Positions 22,981 through 33,424 of a stretch of 64,000 nt of DNA are shown in pieces. The notes under the pieces were generated by a model. It had not been told where the DNA came from, ran no database searches, and saw only the letters and a program-made list of their open reading frames with translations. A program made the position numbers and the translations under genes. The stretch comes from Loripinus fragilis (taxonomy: Eukaryota > Mollusca > Bivalvia > Lucinida > Lucinidae). The stretch's first letter is position 1, and every line of letters starts with the position of its first letter. The DNA lies in assembly GCA_964019695.1 (NCBI GenBank), contig OZ026522.1, positions 14,878,687 through 14,942,686 on the forward strand, in the 5' to 3' direction.

Positions 22981-24900
22981 TCTTGAGATTGTAAAAATTC
23001 TAATTATTTATATCCCTCTGCAGGGCATGTTATTACAGGTAATCTTAATGTCATTCATGACGCTAGAGTTCGCAATATCATTTCTAAAGGTCCTAAATAT
23101 AGATTTCCCTCTAATATTGATTTCTCTTAATGTCGTAGAGAGATCGCTGCTTCTTTAAATGACTTTAGTAATCGTTGGTGCAAACGGGAAAATGTTGAAC
23201 CTGATGCCTTGAAAGAATAGAAGATTAACATTTTTAAAATTATTGATACTCGTATTTCATTTTGCTCTCGTAATACACATCTTTTGCTCCCTAAACCTAA
23301 ATCTTCTTTTCGTCATCTTAAACGAGGTATCCAGGATTTTCCTATGAACTATGTTTTGGTTCCAGCAGATAAAGCTGCTAACAATGTTGTAGTTGTTTGA
23401 CGATTGTATTATATTAATACTTTTAAGCGTTAGCTTGTTGACACTAATACCTATAAACTCCAGCTTTCTTTGGGTGACAGGGTGGTTGTCGATGGGCATG
23501 GTTGTCATACAGCCCTACATTTTGATGTCAAACCTAAAGAAAATCAAGACAAAGTTCCTACGTTGTACTGGTTACCTAAACTCCATAAAAACCCTATAAA
23601 GCAAGATTTATTGCTAATTCTAGTCCTTGTACGACAACAGAACTTTCTAAATTTTTAACCTCGTGTCTTACAGTTGTTAAAAACATGTTATCAAATATTG
23701 TGAAAAGGTATATGAGAGATCCGGTAAAACCCTATTTTGGTCTATTAAAAATTCAGGTGAAATTTTAGATAAACTTAAAGCTAGAGATTTCAATGCGACC
23801 AGTTTGTCTACTTATGATTTTTCTACTCTTGACACTACTTTACCTCACAATTTAATTAAAGATAAACTTATTGATCTTATTGAAAGAACCTTCCAGAGAG
23901 AAGGCTCTCCTTACCTTGCATGTAATGACAGAAATGCATTTTTTACTTCAGAAAAACCTAAAAAATATCATGCATGGTCGTGTCAAAATGTATGTGATGC
24001 GCTGACCTTTTTGTTGGACAACATTTTAATTCGATTTGGCACCAAGCTCTATAGACAAGTAGTTGGGATTCCTATGGGCACTGATTGTGCTCCCCTGGTT
24101 GCAGATTTATTCCTGTTTTGTTATGAAAGGGACTTTATGATGTCTCTTTCTGATGATAAGCAGGCTGATGTTATTGATGCGTTTAACACAACTTCCAGAT
24201 ATTTGGACGATATTTTAAATATCAAAAATGTTTATTTTGACAATATGGTTAGTCAAATATACCCTTCAGAGCTCCAACTTAATAAAGCCAATGCCTCTGG
24301 TACCAAATCCGCATTTTTAGACTTGCATTTGTCAATTTCTAATGATATTGTTTCTACCAAAATTTATGATGAACGTGACGACTTTAATTTTGAAATTACC
24401 AATTTCCCATTTTTAGATGGTGATGTAATCGTTCTACATCCTATGGAGTCTATATCTCTCAACTCATTCGTTTTGCTAGAGCATCTAGCTATGTTGCTGA
24501 CTTCAACACTCGCAATAAATTTTTAACTCAGAAACTTCTTAAACAAGGCTATCAGTATCATGAACTTCGCAAAACATTTTCAAAATTTTAAAGACGATAC
24601 TATGATTTGATTTCTAAATTCCAAGTTGGACTTAAATCTCTCTTGCACCAAGGACTTTCTGAACCTGATTTCTATGGTGACTTGGTGTATAAGTTGAAGA
24701 AGATTGTTGGCTCTAATAATTTTTTCAGCGCAGTTTATTAAAAGAATTTCCCATTATAAAAAGATTGGCTATAACATTAATGTATTGCAACAGACTGCAT
24801 GCTTAGTAGTCAACCCAATCACGGTTTGCAACTTTGCTTTCCTCTTTAATTGCACGCCGGTGGGTCGGACTTCAGACTCTATGATGGTTCTGACTTAAAG
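22970..24900 (+). pseudogene. Penelope ORF, C-x-C linker and reverse transcriptase part
   Basis: The linker motif is encoded TGA-GAT-TGT at 22984-22992. The fingers region follows with PADKAANNVVVV, TGA (23398-23400) where copy 2 has TGG tryptophan, and TAG (23431-23433) also present in copy 2. The RT core is open from 23804 to 24526: motif A YDFSTLDTTLP, then GIPMGTDCAPLVADLF, then YLDD at about 24198-24209 with both catalytic aspartates. The C-terminal thumb (KLLKQGYQYHELRKTFSKF) is frameshifted after 24400. The function would be target-primed reverse transcription in the nucleus; this copy cannot make a full protein. Confidence 0.85.
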
Positions 24901-25221
24901 ACTTATCTATTGATGAGATGGTAAGGGCCTGATGCTTTGGCTGTTTGTTGGGCCCACCGGGGTTTACCTGTTGGATTTCGTTTGCTCCGGTATTCAGTTT
25001 TATTTACTGTTGAGTCCTTATCTTTGCTTTATCTCCTTGTTATATCTTGATTTATATGTTTTAAGAGATAATGCATTGATAAGTTAGGGGTCTTTCATGC
25101 AAACCAAATATCTATGTGTCTTGATCCACATCTGAATTAAGGGTGAGGTTGGCGCCGTTAAACCGGTTTAAGCCCTCCAGTAAAATATTTTTCTGACCGA
25201 TCCAAGGCGGTACTTCTTCTG

Positions 25222-25434
25222 TGGATCTTTTATGTTTTTGTTCTGTCTTGTGTTTGCTATGTCTTTGTGCGCATCTGTTTATATGTGCTTTGTGGTCACC
25301 TGCTGGGAAAGGGCTGACCTCTTGGCTCTCGTTTGTGGTTTCCAATATGAGTTTGTCACTTTCCCATTGGTATCCTGTGTCAGGTGTGGTACTTGATTGT
25401 ATCGATTCCTGATCTTTGCACCCTTATTTACTTT
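25222..25434 (+). repeat. 3' pseudo-LTR of Penelope copy 1
   Basis: The direct partner of 21185-21398. The 120 bp before it (about 25100-25221, with AAGGGTGAGGTTGGCGCCG) also appear, in the opposite direction, beside the solo copies at 14.7 kb and 29.2 kb, so the full 3' end of the family is about 330 bp. Confidence 0.85.
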
Positions 25435-25515
25435 TAAAATGATACCAAACATAATAGGGTTTGTAAATCAGTTACTGAGATAAAAGACCATGCTAAGAAC
25501 TTTCCAAATGCCCCT
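25435..25515 (-). repeat. Mariner-type right end
   Basis: GCTAAGAACTTTCCAAATGC then CCCTC is the inverse of the end at 18481, with one mismatch over about 27 bp. It starts right after the Penelope 3' pseudo-LTR. Confidence 0.65.
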
Positions 25516-26870
25516 CAAAGATGAACTAGTGGGGAGGAACTCTCTATCAGTTTGATAGGAACAACCTTTCCGTGGTACTAACACTTTAGCACATTGGTAG
25601 TGTCACAATCTGTTAAACAGGGTATGACTGAAGATCTCTTCCCCCATATTCTGGCAAATGTTGTTGACATTCAGAAGGAGCACTTTTTGTTGCATACACC
25701 AGTGTTAAACAAAACACCAAGTCATCCTCTGCGAGAATGTTTGTGAGACTTTATAGACTGCTGCTTATACATTGTATATATGTATCAGTGACAAAACCAA
25801 CATGTCATGCATTTAGTGCCTGGTTGAATACTGTCTGCGTGATCCTTAAAGGTGGCCGGAAAAGCTATTATGCTCTGGAGTATAGCATTACCATCAAAGT
25901 TATGTGTAGCACCACATCGCCAATCTAATGTTGGTTCAATGTGTGATTGCAAGCCATGCAGAAGTTTGGACTTGTCAGTTTTGGTAGGAATTCTATCAGG
26001 AGTTGACAGTGACCATGGTACAGGTCACAGAAAGAATGGCAGTGTCAACTCAAGGCCAACATTATGTCCAATAGAAAGAAGGTCATGCTGACCAAAGACG
26101 CTCCTTTCAGCTCTCACCTGGTTGATTAAGTTTTGTAAATTGGACAATTTCTTCTTGACCTCGCAAGCTTCAAAAGTTTTGTTAGCTTGTAGTATTTTTT
26201 GGGGTTGTGAAAGACAAATGTTTAACTTAAAGTGAGTCAAGGAAGTCTGCAACAGCCTTCCTGCCAGTGTCATCAGCCTCAATAAGATCCTAAGCAATGC
26301 CAGGCTTAGCAGGAACACCAAAAGACAAAAAAGTACAGTTAAAACTAGAACTAGGAGGATTTGTGAAGCCAGATACTGCCTTTAGTACTCGTTCTACTTT
26401 GCATCTGAGCAGATTGGACATTTCATTTCGGTGAATTGAAGGGTTGTTTCAATATATTGAGCTCTGATGTGTTGAGTAATACACCATTCCGCCTGTAGTA
26501 CGAAGCGTAATTCTAGCTGCTGAAGCCTATAATACCTCCTTTCACTTGGCAAGGGGTTTATTGTTTTCCTGATAGTTATGTCAAAAGCATATCTCAAGCA
26601 AAGAATCATTGATTGTGACACACTAGTCCCATTTTGTTTGAGAACTTCTTTGCATCTGTGATGTGTATCAGCCGGGTGTAATCAGTTACACAGGTACATA
26701 TTGTGCGTAGTTGGTGTGATCGTGTGCAATGAACATTGGGAACAAGGCATACAGATAGAGCTGACATGCAATTCAAAGTTGTTTTCCTTGTAGCCCTAAT
26801 CAGTGTCAACACCATCTGAATTAAATCCATATCTGAGCTGTTTCACAGTGACTGTCTTACAGAAATTCCA
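25516..26870. other. Intron DNA with unrecognised open frames
   Basis: Higher GC than its surroundings, with several open frames on both strands. One plus-strand stretch reads MTEDLFPHILANVVDIQKEH (25625-25684). A minus-strand frame at 26025-26321 is leucine-rich. None forms a continuous protein. It could be a decayed unknown element or retrocopy. Confidence 0.35.
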
Positions 26871-27110
26871 GTTTAAATGCATGGTATCTACTGTTTATGT
26901 GAGCAAACAGCGAGGGTTAATAGATCACTTTATAATAATAGTTTAAATCACCATAAATTAATAAGGAACTTCAATTTATTTCAGCCTTATAAATTATCTA
27001 AATTCACTGACAGATTTAATACATGTATAGTCAAAAACTGCTATACATATACTCAGAATAACTTATGTATCATTTGGTAACACATAAAACAGTGAAAGCT
27101 GAAGGCATTT
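26870..27110 (-). repeat. Satellite-like block, reverse orientation
   Basis: TTAATAAGGAACTTCAATT, CAGCCTTATA and ATACATGTATAGTCAA match, reversed, the block at about 16140-16230 and, in the same direction, 28400-28480. Confidence 0.5.
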
Positions 27111-28240
27111 ATTAGCACACCTGAGCCATTGGCTCATTGTGAGCTATTGTGCTCGTTGGATGTCCGTCGTCTGTCGTGAATCGTGCGTCGTCCATCGTCA
27201 ACTATTGCTTCAAATGACATCTCCTCAATAACTAGTGGCTGGATTTTGATCAAACTTGGTAGAAATGATTGTTATATAATACCCTCTTTAATATTTGCTC
27301 AGATGGTTTTGGTCCATTGAATATCTAGGTCATACACACAGGCTTATATAGATTTTCAAGATGGAAAGTTTAAAAATCTTCTTGTCCTAGAGCTTTGATA
27401 TTTGTAGCATCACCTAGTGAACCTCTACCAAGTTTATTCAAATTATCCTCCTTGGGCCAAAAATGGCACCGCCCTGGGTTCACATGTTTTACATAGGCTT
27501 ATATACGGAAAACATGAAAGACTCCTCTTGTTTGAAACCTTAAGGCCTAGAGCCTTGATATTTGGTTTGTAGCATCACCGAGTAGACCTCTACCAAGTTT
27601 GTTCAAATTATGCCCCTGGGGCTAAAATGGCCCCGCCCCAGGGGTCATATGTTTTGCATAAGCTTATATAGGGAAAACATGGAAAAATCTTCTTTTCTGA
27701 AACCATAAGGCCTAGAGCCTTGATATTTGGTATGAAGCATCACCTAGTAGACCTCTACAAAGTTTGTTCAAATTATGTCTATGGGGCCAAAATGGCCTCG
27801 CCCCGGGGGTCACATATTTTAGGCTTATATAGGGACAAACATGGAAAATCGTCTTGTCTGAAACCATAAGAGCTAGAGCATTGATATTTGGTATGTAGCA
27901 TCACCTAGTAGACCTCTATCAAGTTTATGTAAATTATGCCACTGGGGCCAAAAATGGCCCCGCCCCGGGGTCACATTCTTGACTTAGGCTTATATAGGGA
28001 AAAACATTGAACAAATCTTCTTGTCTGAAGCCATAAGGCCTAGAGCCTTGATATTTAGTATGTAGCATCACCTAGTGGACTTCTACAAAGTATGTTCAAA
28101 ATATGCAACTGGGGCCAAAAATGACCTTGCCCCAGGTGTCACCAGGGACATGATAAGCTTTCAACATATACCTATGTAAGATTTAAACAAAACTCAGGTG
28201 AGCGATTTAGGGCCACTTGGCCCTCTTGTTAAATGAATAC
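27110..28240. repeat. Molluscan tandem repeat, five units of about 162 bp, with flanking ends
   Basis: The unit words are GGCTTATATAGGGAAAACAT, GGCCTAGAGCCTTGATATTT, AGCATCACCTAGTAGACCTC and GGGGCCAAAATGGCCCCGCC, starting near 27340, 27498, 27661, 27825 and 27986. The left end is CACCTGAGCCATTGGCTCA and the right end TCAGGTGAGCGATTTAGGGC, so the array sits inside one larger element. Confidence 0.8.
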
Positions 28241-28915
28241 TTAAAATAGGTAACCTTGTTAAAAGAAGTACATAAACCTGTGTCAGCATGCAAATAAGTA
28301 TAAACAGGGCTTGTTATAGACACTAACTTGAATGTTTAATGCTATTTTGGGGTAACATACGTAACATGGTCGTGAAAAAAAGTGTAAGCTACCATAATAA
28401 GGAACTTTAAATCATTTTAGTAGCAGCCTTATAGACTTGCTATATTCTGTGACAGATGTAATACACGTATAGTCAATAACTACCATACTGATACTCGTAA
28501 ATAACATAGGAAATATTAAGTAACATATATGAAACGGTAATAACTCAAGAAATTTATAAAATTGATACTTAAGAAATTTTACTGTGTTATAAGAAGTTCA
28601 TAAACCTGTGTCAGCATGCAAGTATGTATGAACATGTCATGGTTGAGACATTATCAGTGGCGTTTAATGCTTTTTTTTGGGGGGGGGGGGGTAACGTATA
28701 TAACGTGATGTTACACGTTAACGCGGCCGTTCTAAGAGGGCTAACATCTTTTATTTTGTCTCTTATTTAATGTTGTTTTGGAAAATCATAGTGTGCAAAA
28801 TTCCCCCCTGGGGGTCTATAGCCAGCTCAAGGCCTATAAGTTAAGCATTAAGGAAATCTGTTGAGTGGTCTATGCGCCCATTTCCTAAGGAGAAAACTAT
28901 ACGTAAAGAAAGAAA
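28240..28915 (-). repeat. Satellite-like block, reverse orientation
   Basis: AAACCTGTGTCAGCATGCAA occurs at about 28275 and 28606, a 331-bp period. The end near 28800 (TTCCCCCCTGGGGGTCTATA) is the reverse of 15800. An 11-bp G run is at 28680. Confidence 0.6.
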
Positions 28916-28916
28916 A

Positions 28917-31880
28917 AGGGCAAAGATCAGGAATCGATACAAACAAGCACCACACCTGACCCAGGATACCAATGAGAATGTGACAACTTCAGAATTAGAC
29001 ATTACAAACGAGAGCCAAAAGGTCATCCCTTCCCACCTTGTGACCACAAGGCATCACTAAACAGACACGCACCAAAACATAACAAAAACAACACAGAAAT
29101 AACATAAATGATCACCAAAAGAAGAAACCCCTTGGAACGGTCAGTAAAATATTTTACTTGAGGGCTTAAACCAGTTTCACGGCTCGCCAACCTCACCCTT
29201 AGTTCAGATGTGGATCAAGACACAAAGATGTTTGGCTTGCATGAAAGACCCTTAACTTATCAAAGCATCATCTCCTAGAACATATAAATCAAGATATAAA
29301 AAGGAGATAAAGCAAAGATAAGGACTCAACATTAAATAAAACTGAATACTGGAGAAAAAGAAATCCAACAGCTAAACCCAGGTGGGCCTGACAACAGCCA
29401 AAGCAACAGGCCCCTATCATCTCATCAATAGATAGGTCTAAGTGGGAACCGTCATAGAGTCTGAAGTCAGACCCACTGGTGTGCAATTAAAGAGGAAAGC
29501 AAAAATGCCAACTGTGATTGGGATGACCACCAAGCATGCAGTCTGTTGCGATACATTAATGTAAAAGCCAATCTTTTTATAATGGGAAATTATTTTTAAT
29601 TAACTGCGCTGAAAAATTATTAGAGCCAACAATCTTCTTTGATTTATACACCAAGTCACCATAGAATTCAGGTTCCGAAAGTCCTTTGCGCATGAGCGAT
29701 TGAAGTCCAATTTGAAATTTAGATATCCAAACATAGTATCAGTATCATCTATAAAATTTAGAAAAGGATTTGCGAAGTTTATGATACCAATAACCTTGTT
29801 TTAAGAAGTTTAGAAGTTTACAATTTATTGAGAGTGTTGAAGTGAGCAACATGGATAGATGCTCTAGAAATACGAATGAGTTGAGGGATATAGACTTCAT
29901 AGGATGTAGAGCGGGGAACATCACCATCTAATAATGGCAAATTGACAATTTCAAAATCAAAGTCGTCACTTTTATCATAAATTTTGGTAGTAACAATATT
30001 ATTAGAAATCAACAAATGCAAGTCTAAAAACGCGGCTTCGGTATCGCAGGTATTAGCTTTTTAAGTTGGAAATCTGAAGGGTATATTATTTGACTTACCA
30101 TATTGGAAAAATAAACATTCAATGTTTAAAATATCGTCCAACTATAAGGATGTAGTATTAAACGCATCAATAATATTAGCCTGCTTTTTATCAGAAAGAG
30201 ACGTAATAAATACCCTCTCATAACAAAACAGGAATAAATCGGCAACCAGGGGAGCACAATTAGTGCCCATGGGAATCCAATTTACTTGTCTATACAACTT
30301 GGTGCTAAAAAGAATAAAATGTCCAACAAAAAGGTCAGCACATTACATACATTTTAACAATACCATGCATGATATATTTTTGGGTTTTCCGAAGTAGAAA
30401 ATGCGTTTCTGTCGTTACATGCAAGGAAAGAGGAGCCTTCTCTATTGTAGGTTCTTTCAATAAGATCAATAAGTCTATCTTTAATTAAATTATGAGGTGA
30501 AGTAGTGTAATGAGTAGTAAAATCATAAGTTGACAAACTGGTAGCATAAGTATTAGCTAAAATCTTCACCTGAATTTTTAATAGACCAAAATAGGTTTTT
30601 ACCGTATCTCTCATATACCTTTTCACAAAACTTGATAGCATGTTTCAACAGCTGTTAGACATAAGGTTAACAATTAAGCAAGTTCTGTTGTCGTACAAGA
30701 ACTAGAATTAGCAATAAATCTTGCTTCATAGGGTTTTTATGGAGTTTAGGTAACCAGTACAACGTAGTAATTTTGTCTTGGATTTCTTTAGCTTTGACAT
30801 CAAAATGCAGGGCTGTATGACAACCATGCCCATCGACAACCACCCTGTCACCCAAAGAAAGCTGGAGTTTATAGGTATTAGTGTCAACAAGCTAACGCTT
30901 AAAAGTATTAATATAATACAATCGCCAAACAACTACAACATTGTTAGCAGCTTTATCTGCTGGAACCAAAACATAGTTCATAGGAAAATCCTGGATACCT
31001 CGTTTAAGATGACTAAAAGGAGATTTAGGTTTAGGGGTTAAAAGATGTGTATTACGAGAGTAAAATGAAATACGAGTATCAATAGTTTTAAAAATGCTAA
31101 TTTTCCCTCCTTCAGGCATAAGTTTCACATTTTCTCGTTTACACCAACGATTACTGAAGTCATTTAAAGAAGCAGCGATCTCTCTACGACATTTAGGAAA
31201 ACCAATATTAGAGGGAAGTCTATATTTAGGATCTTAGACATAATATTGCAAACTCTAGCGTCAGGAATGAAATTTAGATTACCTGTAATAACATGCCCTG
31301 CAGGGGATATAAATAATTAGGATTTTGTCAATCTCCGGAGTCAGTAGTATTGGAATCACTTTTTAATTAGAGTTAAATAGAGTAGACCTAATTGGTTTGT
31401 GATAGGAGTTTCAGAATTATCAAAGTAATGTGGAATAGATTAAATCACTAAATTATCCATAAAGATACTATGTACATCAATAAATTTCATACCTTTGTTA
31501 ATGAATGGAATTTTAATAAATGTCGTTTGTGGTTTACCTCAAAGTCGATATAAGGACTTAGAAAATGTTGAACATAACACCTTGAAAGAAGTGCTACTTT
31601 ATATAATTTGTTTGCTGTATTGTAAAGTTTATTTGCCTCTAACTCTTAATTACGTAAATCTGAGATAGGCAAGGAACTTAGAAATGAAAGTTAGTCATAC
31701 CGACCATGATTATTTAAAGCTATAGAAAGATCCTTTAGAGAAGTATTGCGCTTTTTTCAGTACAAAATTTGCTATTAATGTTGCCATTTTTACGTTTACC
31801 ATGAGATCTAATTTTATGTTTTTTTTTACATTCCAAAAGAGAAAAACATCAAAATCTGGCATTTTAGAAATATTACTTTC
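28917..31880 (-). mobile_element. Penelope-like retroelement copy 2, inverted and 5'-truncated
   Basis: It reads on the minus strand from about 31880 down to 28917. It aligns with copy 1 from the linker (NISK-MPDFDV) through the RT and 3' region to the pseudo-LTR at 28917-29115. The GIY-YIG domain is missing, as expected for 5' truncation. The two copies are inverted relative to each other in the same intron, an arrangement common for this group. The copy carries its own indels, so the two are independent insertions of close relatives. Confidence 0.85.
29490..31860 (-). pseudogene. Penelope RT pseudogene, copy 2
   Basis: Minus-strand pieces are recognisable: VLVPADKAANNVVVVW (near 30930), STYDFTTHYTTSPHNLI (motif A region, near 30520), the GIP/NCAPLVADLF region near 30250 (with changes), and NLPLLDGDVPRS near 29930. 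The C-x-C motif is encoded GGA-GAT-TGA (bases 31336 to 31328 read on the minus strand). TAG at 30894-30892 matches TAG at 23431-23433 in copy 1. Many frameshifts make it non-coding. Confidence 0.82.
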
Positions 31881-31929
31881 ACTGCTCGTTCTTACTTAAT
31901 TTCTTTATGATTGTAATATATGATCTATA

Positions 31930-32200
31930 ACATATACTAAACGAGCTGATGAAGAGATAAAATGCGAGGCTTGCTTAGTATTTTATCAGTGTTTTTTTCA
32001 AGAAGTTTAATACATTCAATAGTTTAGTAGCACTCATTTTAGATTCAATTTATCATATGACACAAAACAAAATAACTGTAGTATAGACGCGACGTTGGTA
32101 TGCTTATCATCACGCAGAGTTACTTCTAGTTGTTTATAGATTTAATGCATGCTGTTGTATCACTTCCAGACGCGACGTCATATGATAAAGATTTTATCAA
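31930..32200 (+). mobile_element. Diverged family A element, copy 7
   Basis: It keeps GAGATAAAATGCGAGGCTTGC, a decayed hairpin return arm, TTTATCATATGACA and the end GACGTCATATGATAAA, but has lost the 5' end. It lies between Penelope copy 2 and exon 2. Confidence 0.7.
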
Positions 32201-32245
32201 ATAATCTGAAAATGGATCGTAATTTGCTGTTAATGTGTTTTGTAG

Positions 32246-32341
32246 GCTTGTGGTAGAAAGCTGTTGACTTACCTCAACAACAAGGAGCTAGAGCCAATCA
32301 GAGATCTACTACGAGATGGTGTTGATTTCAGTGTGATGGAT
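32246..32341 (+). CDS. Coding exon 2, N-terminal ankyrin capping repeat
   Basis: It is flanked by a TTTTGTAG acceptor and a GTAAGT donor, 96 bp, phase 0 at both ends, residues 13-44. It reads as a divergent first ankyrin repeat: KLLTYLNNKELEPIRDLLRDG followed by VDFSVMD, with the usual helix-helix pattern and the LLRDG end. It lacks the TPLH start, as first repeats often do. The intron after it opens with a 137-bp hairpin. Confidence 0.85.
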
Positions 32342-32401
32342 GTAAGTTTCCTATCTATTATATATACTCAAACACGTTTTGCATCAGTTATTTAAGAAAT
32401 G

Positions 32402-32538
32402 AATTCAATTTTTGGAATGTTCATGGAATCATGAATTCTTCGGGTCTCGTGCAAAGTAAGTGAATCCCGAAGGGCTTCACGTTAACTTCGCAAGAGACCC
32501 GAAGTATTCATGATTCCATGAACATTCAAAAAATTGAA
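32402..32538. repeat. 137-bp hairpin just inside the intron after exon 2
   Basis: AATTCAATTTTTGGAATGTT, then CATGGAATCATGAATTCTTC and GGGTCTCG, faces GAGACCCGAAG, TATTCATGATTCCATGAACA and the complement. The spacer itself holds GTGAATCCCGAAGGGCTTCAC. Confidence 0.8.
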
Positions 32539-32884
32539 TTTATTACTTATATTTACATTTTATATTATCAGTCAAGCATCAATTTTCAATGTTCACCTAA
32601 CTTGGCTGGTTTTCCAGATATTTTGAATTAAATCAGACATAACGTAGGGTTTGGAATAGCCTAAACGCCAAATATCCGCGCTTAACGTCATGGCGATACG
32701 TGTTCAACGTCACGCAAACGTCAGTAAACAAGCAACGTTATTGGATGGATTTGACGTTAGCCCGCTCAAATCGCGCGTATGTGGGTGTGGCTGAAATCGA
32801 TGTGTTCATGAAGGTATGAACCACATCTTAAAATGTAAAGGTTCATTTAAAGATTCGCAGTGGAAATGTAAATATAAACATGTA

Positions 32885-33221
32885 TATAGAGGATCTTACA
32901 TGAGTGCTCATGTTTTATTGAATTTATTAAACGAGCTGGGGAAAAGAGATAAAATGCGAGGCTTGCCGAGCATTTTATCTCTTTTTCGCAACGAGTTTAA
33001 TAAATTCAATAATACAAGAGCACGAATGTTAGATTCTATTTATCATATGACAAATACTTTGAAATCTTATTGCTGGCGTAAAAACGTTATAATTTTGTCA
33101 TTATGTGCGCAACGTTGTTATGAACGTCATAACGTTTCCCGTAAATCTATAAACCACTAGTGGTTTATCGATTTTATTGTATGGCGTTATTTCACTCCCA
33201 GACGCGACGTCATATGATAAA
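32885..33221 (+). mobile_element. Family A foldback element, copy 2
   Basis: Full length, same layout as copy 1. The flanks share AACATGT on both sides, possibly a target duplication, though other copies do not show one. It lies in the intron after exon 2. Confidence 0.85.
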
Positions 33222-33424
33222 AACATGTGTGTAATGTTTTATCGGTCGAAAGTATTGAAACTTATATACATTTAGAGTGCCCCATCTTATTTGCTTGTAT
33301 GGTTATAGAGTGTTTGCTCCAGAGGCTGCTGGATGATCCCCAGTAAATTTGATTGGAATATTTTCAGGTCTGAAAACTATTGCCTTAAGTCAACCATTAT
33401 GAATGATAACATTTAACATACATA

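Larger units (their letters stand above)
21185..25434 (+). mobile_element. Penelope-like retroelement copy 1 (Naiad-type), flanked by pseudo-LTRs
   Basis: Two direct repeats of about 214 bp (21185-21398 and 25222-25434) flank a 3.8-kb body, matching the pseudo-LTR layout of Penelope-like elements. The body has a GIY-YIG endonuclease first and a reverse transcriptase second. Canonical Penelope elements have the opposite order; the Naiad and Chlamys groups have this one. The copy is dead: there is at least one frameshift before the endonuclease, TAA at the endonuclease/linker junction and others in the linker. It lies in the first coding intron in gene-sense orientation. Right after the second pseudo-LTR comes a mariner-type terminal repeat, so the element probably landed inside or next to an older mariner. 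Confidence 0.88.

Noticed and set aside
23398..23400. Selenocysteine at the TGA following NNVVVV in Penelope copy 1
   Set aside because: Copy 2 has TGG (tryptophan) at this codon, so a simple nonsense mutation explains it.
24880..25230. A SECIS element for the candidate selenocysteines
   Set aside because: I searched by eye for the ATGA / AA / TGA core in the 3' region shared by both Penelope copies and found no convincing fold. Only a GGGCC / GGCCC hairpin is evident. A folding program is needed, so no feature is called.
27110..28240. CRISPR-like or other spaced array
   Set aside because: The units are contiguous diverged 162-bp tandem copies without constant repeats and unique spacers, and the DNA is eukaryotic.
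31940..31975. Hammerhead ribozyme (CTGATGA followed by a purine-rich stem)
   Set aside because: CTGATGA here belongs to a diverged family A hairpin. The required stems and the GAAA core are missing.
32885..33160. Open frames in family A copies (RDKMRGLPSILSLFRNEF and so on) seen at several loci
   Set aside because: The frame is a by-product of the long hairpin and of high similarity between copies. Both strands are open, there is no start or splice context, and there is no conserved protein family.
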